Assembly (NCBI GenBank): GCA_963754285.1
Contig: CAVWFN010000012.1
Span: 1 to 47,542, forward strand
Source of the DNA: RYN-133 sp963754285
Lineage (GTDB): Bacteria > Actinomycetota > Actinomycetes > Mycobacteriales > Jatrophihabitantaceae
Direction of reading: 5' to 3'
DNA: 47,542 nucleotides
Below are positions 41,706 to 47,542 of the stretch, in pieces (within the stretch, counting starts at the first letter, position 1; the number at the start of each line of letters is the position of its first letter). The notes under the pieces are model-generated. The model searched no databases, had not been told where the DNA came from, and saw only the letters and a list, made by a program, of their open reading frames with translations. The position numbers and the translations under genes are program-made.

Positions 41706-42803
41706 ATGGGTGACGGCCTGGACGACGTGCGCTTGGTGCTGCCCGGCGTCCGGCTCGACACGCCCGAACGGCTGCGCGGCAGCGATCGCACCGAGGTGCA
41801 CCGAGTGCGCGCTCGCTGGCCGGACGGGGGCGACACCACGGTCGTGGTCAAGCGGTTCGTGACCGCCGGCGAGGGGTGGGCGCGCGAGGCAGCCGCGCTC
41901 GCGACGGTCGCTCCCGATGTCGCGGCGCCGCGCGTCGTCGCCGAGGGCATCGAGCCGCCGGTGCTGGTGCTGACCGACCTCGGTGCAGGCGCGAACGTGG
42001 CAGACGCGCTGCTCGCCGACGATCCTGAGGCCGCCGCAGCAGCTGTCATCGCATGGGCCGGGGCGATCGCGTCCCTGCACCGTGCGACCCTCGCCAGCCG
42101 CGATCGGTTCCGGGCGGAGCTCGGCTTGCGGGCCGGCGACCTGCCGATCTCCATCCATGTGATGGCGACAGTCGTCCACGAGGTCGCCGCCCTGCTCGAG
42201 AACCAGTGCGCCCAGCTCGGCATAGCCGTCCCGCCCGGTGCCCTGGCCGAGCTACGCCAGATCCCACGCATGCTGCGACCTGACACGAACGCCGCACTGA
42301 GCCCTTCGGACGCGTGTCCGGACGACAATGTCGGCGTCGGCGACGACGTCGTGCTCGTCGACTTCGAAGCCGCACAATGGCGCCATATCGCGTGGGACGT
42401 TGCCTACCTGACGGTGCCGTGGCCCACCTGCTGGTGCTCGTGGCGCATGCCCGCGGACGTGTCCGAGCGTGCCGTGGAGCGCTATCGCGCGTCCATCGAG
42501 GACGCGCTGCCCTACGTGCGGACGTCTGAGTTCCGGCGCGATGTCGCGGTGGCAGCCGCGGCTTGGGAGCTGATCTCGACAGCGTGGCTGCTCCCGGAGG
42601 CACTGGCCGACGACGCACCCCCTGCCGATCGGTCCAAGCTCACGCCGACGCGGCGCGCGATGCTTTTGCACCGGCTCGGTGCAGCCCGGCGCAATCCCCA
42701 CCTGCCGGCCGTCGCCGCGCTCGCCGACCGGTTGCGTGGCGAACTGGCGCAGCGCTGGGGCGAGGTACCGCTGGCCTACGCGCCGGCGTTCGAGGCACAG
42801 TGA
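41706..42803 (+). CDS. Aminoglycoside-phosphotransferase-like kinase
   Basis: The 365-residue protein has the protein-kinase-like fold of the APH family. It shows the ATP-binding Lys in TTVVVKRFVTAGEGWAREAA, LVLTDLGAGANVADALLADD, a catalytic-loop-like LSPSDACPDDN in place of the usual HGDxxxxN, and the metal-binding segment VVLVDFEAAQWRHIAWDVAY. The His of the catalytic loop is missing, but the Asp and Asn remain, as in other members of this subgroup. The substrate is unknown; aminoglycoside resistance should not be assumed. AAAAGGG directly precedes the ATG. It overlaps the next gene by 4 bases (GTGA). Confidence 0.75.
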   Translation: MGDGLDDVRLVLPGVRLDTPERLRGSDRTEVHRVRARWPDGGDTTVVVKRFVTAGEGWAREAAALATVAPDVAAPRVVAEGIEPPVLVLTDLGAGANVADALLADDPEAAAAAVIAWAGAIASLHRATLASRDRFRAELGLRAGDLPISIHVMATVVHEVAALLENQCAQLGIAVPPGALAELRQIPRMLRPDTNAALSPSDACPDDNVGVGDDVVLVDFEAAQWRHIAWDVAYLTVPWPTCWCSWRMPADVSERAVERYRASIEDALPYVRTSEFRRDVAVAAAAWELISTAWLLPEALADDAPPADRSKLTPTRRAMLLHRLGAARRNPHLPAVAALADRLRGELAQRWGEVPLAYAPAFEAQ

Positions 42804-43717
42804 TCGACCACTCCGTCCTCGAGCCGTTCCTGGCGACGGTCTCCGAACGCAACCTGGGCATCGACGCCGTCCACGTGCGGGTGGGGGGTGAGCCGCCGAT
42901 CGAGCATCGCGCCGGTCCCGATCACCCCCGCAACGTCCACTCGGTCGGGAAGACCGTGACCGCGCTCGCGGTCGGGCTGGCGTATGACGACGGCACCCTC
43001 GACCCGACGCAGACCGCCCTGTCCTACCTGCCCGGGCTCCGCATGCACGCCGCACCCGGCGCCGAGGCGATCACCGTCCGCGATCTGCTCACGATGACGG
43101 CCGGCAACGACTACCGATGGCCGGACAGCGACACGCGCCCGGGTGTCGACCACGCCGCCGAATTCTTCGCATCGCCCATGCTGGACAGACCGGGGCAGAC
43201 GTTCCGCTACCGGGGGACCAACACCTACGTGCTCGGCCGGATCATCGCCGGCATCTACGGCGAGGACCTGCTCGAGTTCCTCGGAGCGCGCCTGTTCGAA
43301 CCGCTGCAGATCGAGCCGCCCGAGTGGGAACGCTGCCCGCTCGGATACCCGATGGGCGCGGACGGACTGCTTCTGCGCACTCGTGAAGTCGGATCGGTCG
43401 CGCAGCTGCTTCTCGACCACGGTGCCGTCGCGGATCGCCAAATCGTGTCGGCACAGTTCATCGGCCGCATGACCGACGATGTCGTCGTCCCGTTGGCACA
43501 CCGGGACGACCCGGAGTCCTCGCTGGGGTACGGCTGGCAGATCTGGCAGTGCACGCGTCCGCACACCTGGCGCATGGACGGGCTCTACGGCCAGTTCGGC
43601 ATCGTCCTTCGTGACCTCGACGCATGCATCGCCCTGGCCGGTCACTACGCAGGCTCGACCGGAGACATCCTGCGCGCCGTGTGGAGCGAGTTGGTCCCGG
43701 CGATTGCCGCGCGCTGA
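42800..43717 (+). CDS. Serine beta-lactamase-like hydrolase (class C/esterase family)
   Basis: Starting at GTG 42800 the 305-residue protein shows the SxxK motif as Ser48-Val-Gly-Lys51 (NVHSVGKTVTALAVG), VRDLLTMTAGNDYRWPD, a YRGTN segment standing for the YxN motif, and a late YGWQIWQCTRPHTW region. This is the beta-lactamase-related Ser hydrolase family, which includes penicillin-binding esterases and peptidases. No signal peptide is present, so it acts in the cytoplasm, unlike resistance beta-lactamases. It is translationally coupled to the kinase-like gene; the two may modify the same small molecule, which is inference. Confidence 0.82.
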   Translation: MIDHSVLEPFLATVSERNLGIDAVHVRVGGEPPIEHRAGPDHPRNVHSVGKTVTALAVGLAYDDGTLDPTQTALSYLPGLRMHAAPGAEAITVRDLLTMTAGNDYRWPDSDTRPGVDHAAEFFASPMLDRPGQTFRYRGTNTYVLGRIIAGIYGEDLLEFLGARLFEPLQIEPPEWERCPLGYPMGADGLLLRTREVGSVAQLLLDHGAVADRQIVSAQFIGRMTDDVVVPLAHRDDPESSLGYGWQIWQCTRPHTWRMDGLYGQFGIVLRDLDACIALAGHYAGSTGDILRAVWSELVPAIAAR

Positions 43718-43737
43718 GGCGGACCGGGCCGCACCAC

Positions 43738-43743
43738 TAGGCT
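43738..43743 (+). promoter_or_regulatory. Predicted -10 element (TAGGCT) of ribF
   Basis: TAGGCT is followed by 7 bases and the GTG at 43751, with no ribosome binding site between. The same hexamer and layout occur at 274-279. Confidence 0.5.
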
Positions 43744-43750
43744 CGACCGC

Positions 43751-44707
43751 GTGCAGCGCTGGCATGGTCTCGACCTGGTTCCGCCCGGCTGGGGCCACTG
43801 CGTGGTCACGATCGGCGTGTTCGACGGCGTGCACCGCGGCCACGCCGAGATCATCGGCCGAGCGGTGACCCGGGCCCGTGAACTCGCGGTGCCGAGCGTG
43901 CTGATCACCTTCGTCCCGCATCCGTCCGAGGTCGTGCGGCCGGGGACTCATCCGCCCGTGCTGACCTCTATCCCGCGCCGGGCCGAACTCGTGGCCAAAC
44001 TCGGCATCGACGTGTTCTGCGCCCTGCCGTTCACCCTCGACTTCTCGCGCCTGCCACCGGACGAGTTCGCGCACCGGGTGCTCGTCGAGCGGCTGCACGC
44101 CTCCGGCGTGATCGTCGGCGAGAACTTCCGGTTCGGCCACAAGGCAGCCGGCGACGTCGCGACGCTGGAGAAACTCGGCCGCGTCTTCGGCTTCCGCGCC
44201 GAAGGGGTCGAGCTGTTCGCCGACGAGGGCACTGTGCTGAGCGCGACCTACGTACGTTCGTGCGTCCAGGCCGGTGACGTCGCTGCGGCGGCTGCAGCGT
44301 TGGGACGGCCGCACCGGGTCGACGGCGTCGTCGAGCGCGGCGATCAGCGTGGCCGCAAACTCGGATTCCCGACCGCAAACCTGCGCACCGACGAGTGGGC
44401 GGCGATCCCCGCGGACGGCGTCTACGGGGGATACGTCGTGCGTCTCGACGAGGCCGGGCGCACGCTCGACGGGCCGCCGCTGGGCATCGGCGCCATCTCG
44501 ATCGGCACCAATCCCACCTTCGACGTGCGCCAGCGCCGCGTCGAGGCCTACGTGCTCGACTACGACGGCGATCTGTACGGGGACGCGCTCGGGTTCGAGT
44601 TCACCCATCGGATCCGTGGCCAGGAGCGTTTCGACAGCGTCGACGCCCTCGTCGAGCAGATGCGCCGCGACATCGACGGCATCCGCGAGGTCGTCCCAGC
44701 CCCGTGA
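43751..44707 (+). CDS. ribF: Bifunctional riboflavin kinase/FMN adenylyltransferase RibF
   Basis: The 318-residue enzyme converts riboflavin to FMN and FAD. The N-terminal adenylyltransferase domain has TIGVFDGVHRGHAEIIGRAV (HxGH-type nucleotide site) and GVIVGENFRFGHKAAGDV. The C-terminal flavokinase domain has RGRKLGFPTANL, ADGVYGGYVVRLDE and GAISIGTNPTFD. Length is the bacterial norm. It lies between truB and rpsO as in other actinobacteria. The GTG start is supported by the TAGGCT element. Confidence 0.95.
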   Translation: MQRWHGLDLVPPGWGHCVVTIGVFDGVHRGHAEIIGRAVTRARELAVPSVLITFVPHPSEVVRPGTHPPVLTSIPRRAELVAKLGIDVFCALPFTLDFSRLPPDEFAHRVLVERLHASGVIVGENFRFGHKAAGDVATLEKLGRVFGFRAEGVELFADEGTVLSATYVRSCVQAGDVAAAAAALGRPHRVDGVVERGDQRGRKLGFPTANLRTDEWAAIPADGVYGGYVVRLDEAGRTLDGPPLGIGAISIGTNPTFDVRQRRVEAYVLDYDGDLYGDALGFEFTHRIRGQERFDSVDALVEQMRRDIDGIREVVPAP

Positions 44708-44748
44708 ATCCGGACCGCCCGGGCGTGGGCCGCACGCGCCGTTAACAC

Positions 44749-44757
44749 TGGTAACAT
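44749..44757 (+). promoter_or_regulatory. Candidate extended -10 promoter of rpsO
   Basis: TGGTAACAT fits the extended -10 form TGNTANNNT. It would start transcription near 44764 and give rpsO a leader of about 100 bases. No good -35 box is seen. Confidence 0.35.
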
Positions 44758-44773
44758 GGACGCCGGCCGCCAA

Positions 44774-44827
44774 GCTGCGGCCCGCAGCAGCGTGCGTTTC
44801 GTCCTCCACTGTGACCAAGACCAGTGG
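44774..44827 (+). promoter_or_regulatory. Structured rpsO leader, possible S15 control site
   Basis: Two short hairpins lie before rpsO: GCTGCG with CGCAGC (44774-44788, loop GCC) and CCACTG with CAGTGG (44806-44827, 10-base loop). GACC in the second loop can also pair with GGTC after the stem, so an alternative fold or pseudoknot is possible. S15 is known to repress its own mRNA through leader structures in several phyla, including actinobacteria. That this leader does so is inferred from position. Confidence 0.4.
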
Positions 44828-44862
44828 TCCGCGCCTGCACCGATCACGAAGAGGAGCCGTCC

Positions 44863-45132
44863 GTGCCGCTGGCCGCCGACGTCAAGAAGCAGATCATCGC
44901 CGAGTATGCCTCCGTTGATGGAGACACCGGCTCCGCCGAGGTGCAGATCGCATTGCTGTCGCGCCGCATCAGCGACCTGACCGAGCACCTCAAGGCTCAC
45001 AAGCACGACCACCACAGCCGGCGCGGCCTGCTGCTGCTGGTCGGACGCCGCCGCCGGTTGCTGAACTACCTCTCCGACGTCGACATCAACCGCTACCGAT
45101 CCATCATCGAGCGGCTCGGCCTGCGCCGATAG
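44863..45132 (+). CDS. rpsO: 30S ribosomal protein S15
   Basis: The 89-residue protein matches S15 over its full length: KKQIIAEYASVDGDTGSAEV, ALLSRRISDLTEHLKAHKHD, HHSRRGLLLLVGRRRRLLNY and a C-terminal IIERLGLRR. It binds 16S rRNA early in assembly. The GTG at 44863 has GAAGAGGAG at 44848-44856. The stop is followed 7 bases later by a strong hairpin and then pnp, the classical rpsO-pnp arrangement. Confidence 0.96.
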   Translation: MPLAADVKKQIIAEYASVDGDTGSAEVQIALLSRRISDLTEHLKAHKHDHHSRRGLLLLVGRRRRLLNYLSDVDINRYRSIIERLGLRR

Positions 45133-45139
45133 CTCGACC

Positions 45140-45165
45140 GGGGAGCGACCGATCGGTCGCTCCCC
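45140..45165 (+). terminator. 26-bp perfect palindrome after rpsO
   Basis: GGGGAGCGACCGA (45140-45152) is directly followed by its exact reverse complement TCGGTCGCTCCCC (45153-45165), forming a very stable hairpin 7 bases after the rpsO stop. No T-run follows, as is usual for actinobacterial terminators. It may end rpsO transcripts, protect their 3' end or be an RNase III cleavage site before pnp. Confidence 0.75.
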
Positions 45166-45256
45166 TCTGCAATTCCGCAGAACAGCACGTCCGTACAACA
45201 ACTCCACAACCGCCGGGCCCGACGAGCAATGACGGCCGGTCCTCGGTAGTGGCGGC

Positions 45257-45284
45257 CGGAACGTTCCGTCCGCTTCGATCGAAG
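45257..45284 (+). promoter_or_regulatory. Two adjacent 12-bp palindromes in the pnp leader
   Basis: CGGAACGTTCCG (45257-45268) and CTTCGATCGAAG (45273-45284) are both perfect palindromes, 4 bases apart, 63 bases before the pnp start. They could be operator sites or small RNA hairpins used in control of pnp. I recognise neither as a known regulator site. Nothing else is visible in the 215-base gap apart from the hairpin after rpsO and GAAAGG before the pnp start. Confidence 0.4.
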
Positions 45285-45347
45285 ACCGGCACCCGAAGAC
45301 CACTCTCGTCGTTGCGTCGCCCGGCACGATGAGAAAGGTCTATCCGC

Positions 45348-47542
45348 ATGACGGATGCCATCACTGAAACCGGTGTGTTCGAAACCGAAGCTGTCATCGA
45401 CAACGGCAGCTTCGGCACGCGCACCATTCGTTTCGAAACCGGCCGCCTTGCCAAGCAAGCCGCCGGCTCCGTCGTCGCCTACCTCGACGACGACACCATG
45501 CTGCTGTCGGCCACGACGGCCGGCAAGCACCCCCGCGAGGGCTTCGACTTCTTCCCCCTGACGGTCGATGTCGAAGAGCGCATGTACGCCGCCGGGCGCA
45601 TCCCCGGCTCGTTCTTCCGCCGCGAAGGACGCCCGTCCGAGGACGCCATCCTCACCTGCCGCCTGATCGACCGCCCGCTGCGTCCGACCTTCATCAAGGG
45701 TCTGCGCAACGAGGTCCAGGTCGTCATCACGGTCATGGCGCTCAACCCCGACCACGCCTACGACGTGCTCGCGATCAACGCCGCGTCCGCGTCGACGCAG
45801 ATCTCCGGCCTGCCGTTCAACGGCCCGGTCGGCGGCACGCGCGTCGCGCTGATCGACGGTCAGTGGGTCGGGTTCCCGACGCACTCCGAGCTCGAGCGCG
45901 CCACGTTCGACATGGTTGTGGCCGGTCGTCTGCTCGACTCGGGCGACGTCGCGATCATGATGGTCGAGGCCGAGGCCACCGAGAACACGATCGAGCTGAT
46001 CGAAGGCGGCGCAACGAAGCCGACCGAAGAGGTCGTCGCCGAGGGCCTCGAGGCCGCCAAGCCGTTCATCGCGGCGCTGTGCCAGGCCCAGAAGGAACTC
46101 GCCGCGTCCGCAGGCAAGGAGACCGCGGAGTTCCCGGTCTTCCTCGACTACAGCGACGAGGTCTTCGAGGCCGTCGACGCCGAGGTGTCGGCCGAGCTGG
46201 CCGGTGCGCTGACCATCGCCGACAAGCAGGAGCGCGAGGCCAAGCTCGACGAGCTCAAGGACCAGGTCAAGGCCTCGCTCGCCGACAAGTTCGAGGACCG
46301 GTTCAACGAGATCAGCCCCGCCTACCGCGCGCTGACCAAGAAGCTGGTGCGCCAGCGCATCCTGCGCGACAAGGTCCGCATCGACGGTCGCGGCCTGGCC
46401 GACATCCGCACGCTCTCGGCCGAGGTCGAGGTCATCCCGCGGGTCCACGGTTCGGCGCTGTTCCAGCGCGGCGAGACGCAGATCCTCGGCGTCACCACGC
46501 TGAACATGCTGGGGCTCGAGCAGAAGCTCGACACGTTGAGCCCGAACCGCACCAAGCGGTACATGCACAACTACAACTTCCCGCCGTACTCGACCGGTGA
46601 GACCGGTCGCGTCGGCTCGCCGAAGCGTCGCGAGATCGGCCACGGCGCGCTCGCCGAGCGTGCACTGGTCCCGGTGCTCCCGGGCCGTGACGAATTCCCG
46701 TATGCGATTCGTCAGGTTTCCGAAGCATTGGGTTCGAACGGCTCGACCTCGATGGGCTCGGTCTGCGCGTCCACCCTGGGTCTGCTCAACGCCGGCGTGC
46801 CGCTGAAGGCGCCGGTCGCGGGCATCGCCATGGGTCTCGTGTCCGACACCGTTGACGGCAACACCGAATACGTCGCGCTCACCGACATCCTCGGTGCCGA
46901 AGACGCGTTCGGCGACATGGACTTCAAGGTCGCCGGCACGAAGGAGTTCGTCACCGCGCTGCAGCTCGACACCAAGCTCGACGGCATTCCGTCCGAGGTG
47001 CTCGGTGCGGCGCTCAAGCAGGCCCGCGACGCGCGCCTGCACATCCTGGACGTCATGGCCGAGGCCATCGACGGCCCGGACGAGATGAGCCCGTACGCCC
47101 CGCGCGTGACCGTCGTGAAGATTCCTGTCGACAAGATCGGCGCGGTCATCGGCCCCAAGGGCGCGATGATCAACTCGATCCAGGACGACACGGGTGCGCA
47201 GATCACGATCGAGGACGACGGCACGATCTACGTCGGTGCGGAGGACGGCCTGTCCGCTCAGGCTGCGGTCGACCGCATCAACGCGATCGCGAATCCGCAG
47301 ATGCCGAAGGTCGGCGAGCGCTTCCTGGGCACGGTGGTCAAGACGGCCGCGTTCGGCGCGTTCGTCTCGCTGCTGCCGGGCAAGGACGGCCTCGTCCACA
47401 TCAGCAAGCTGGGTCGCGGCAAGCGCATCGGCAAGGTCGAGGACGTCGTGAACGTCGGCGACAAGATCCAGGTCGAGATCGCCGAGATCGACCAGCGCGG
47501 CAAGATCAGCCTCGTCCTGGTCGACGACGACAAGCCGGCCGA
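45348..47542 (+). CDS. pnp: Polyribonucleotide nucleotidyltransferase (PNPase), 3' end outside the window
   Basis: PNPase degrades RNA 3' to 5' with phosphate and can add tails; in actinobacteria it is a central RNA-decay enzyme. The ATG at 45348 has GAAAGG 9 bases upstream. Present are the first RNase PH domain (AVIDNGSFGTRTIRFETGRL, FFRREGRPSEDAILTCRLID), the helical linker, the second RNase PH domain with VRIDGRGLADIRTLS, FQRGETQILGVTTL and SEALGSNGSTSMGSVCASTL, a KH domain (KIGAVIGPKGAMINSIQDD) and most of the S1 domain (VVKTAAFGAFVSLLPGKDGL). 731 codons are in the window, and only the last few residues are missing. Confidence 0.96.
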   Translation, partial: MTDAITETGVFETEAVIDNGSFGTRTIRFETGRLAKQAAGSVVAYLDDDTMLLSATTAGKHPREGFDFFPLTVDVEERMYAAGRIPGSFFRREGRPSEDAILTCRLIDRPLRPTFIKGLRNEVQVVITVMALNPDHAYDVLAINAASASTQISGLPFNGPVGGTRVALIDGQWVGFPTHSELERATFDMVVAGRLLDSGDVAIMMVEAEATENTIELIEGGATKPTEEVVAEGLEAAKPFIAALCQAQKELAASAGKETAEFPVFLDYSDEVFEAVDAEVSAELAGALTIADKQEREAKLDELKDQVKASLADKFEDRFNEISPAYRALTKKLVRQRILRDKVRIDGRGLADIRTLSAEVEVIPRVHGSALFQRGETQILGVTTLNMLGLEQKLDTLSPNRTKRYMHNYNFPPYSTGETGRVGSPKRREIGHGALAERALVPVLPGRDEFPYAIRQVSEALGSNGSTSMGSVCASTLGLLNAGVPLKAPVAGIAMGLVSDTVDGNTEYVALTDILGAEDAFGDMDFKVAGTKEFVTALQLDTKLDGIPSEVLGAALKQARDARLHILDVMAEAIDGPDEMSPYAPRVTVVKIPVDKIGAVIGPKGAMINSIQDDTGAQITIEDDGTIYVGAEDGLSAQAAVDRINAIANPQMPKVGERFLGTVVKTAAFGAFVSLLPGKDGLVHISKLGRGKRIGKVEDVVNVGDKIQVEIAEIDQRGKISLVLVDDDKPA

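Noticed and set aside
41706..42803. Aminoglycoside resistance phosphotransferase
   Set aside because: Only the general fold is shown; the catalytic loop is atypical and the gene context gives no resistance link.
42800..43717. Beta-lactamase conferring antibiotic resistance
   Set aside because: There is no signal peptide, and the family includes many esterases and peptidases; SxxK alone does not show beta-lactamase activity.

Overview
The window reads as a 47.5 kb piece of a high-GC actinobacterial chromosome. Codons end almost always in G or C, GTG starts are frequent, and the gene order dxr-M50 protease-ispG-GNAT(DUF4081) and DUF4439/Tat protein-rimP-nusA-ylxR-infB-rbfA-dinF-truB-ribF-rpsO-pnp follows, in outline, the order known from mycobacteria and other Actinomycetes. 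An acid or soil habitat is only hinted at, by a secreted sedolisin and a glutamate decarboxylase. I cannot name the genus; a non-mycobacterial, Frankiales-like lineage is a guess.

Layout. 1-2523: a truncated GntR regulator diverges from a saccharopine-dehydrogenase-like enzyme and a ureohydrolase. 2707-6216: stress and lipid genes (GsiB/YflT-like protein, acyl-ACP desaturase, DUF2631) and an MBL-Rieske fusion. 6225-7116 (minus): peroxiredoxin, DksA/TraR protein and an unusual UAG-anticodon tRNA. 7184-9951: DUF3618, purU, and a DUF47 + Pit phosphate transport pair. 9926-12114 (minus): pxpABC (5-oxoprolinase), with pxpC broken by a one-base shift. 12141-16176: the iron uptake system efeUOB with two IdeR/DtxR boxes. 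16190-18864: lactate-monooxygenase-like enzyme with a 21-codon leader ORF, then glutamate decarboxylase. 18877-22538: dxr, site-2 protease, ispG. 22539-23529: about 1 kb without a gene, filled largely with a dense repeat family. 23530-30036: DUF4081-GNAT, then HAD, a heterodimeric ABC exporter and an Eis-like acetyltransferase in a tightly overlapping run. 30050-31017 (minus): two ferritin-like proteins. 31105-38940: rimP-nusA-ylxR-infB-rbfA, an Mce-associated-like membrane protein and a MATE transporter. 38968-40710 (minus): sedolisin. 40818-47542: truB, a kinase-like protein, a serine hydrolase, ribF, rpsO and pnp (cut by the window end).

Themes. Many genes carry a TANNNT hexamer ending 6-7 bases before the start codon, the signature of leaderless mRNAs; this also revises the pxpA start. 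Within operons, starts are often coupled by 4-base ATGA or GTGA overlaps. Two single-base frame breaks (pxpC, infB), both close to short G/C runs, suggest sequence errors at least for infB, which is essential. The least explained items are the repeat array after ispG, two matching nested palindromes (2531-2596 and 35945-36012), and a tRNA with a leucine anticodon and leucine-type D arm but a short class I variable loop. I found no CRISPR array, insertion sequence, prophage or rRNA.
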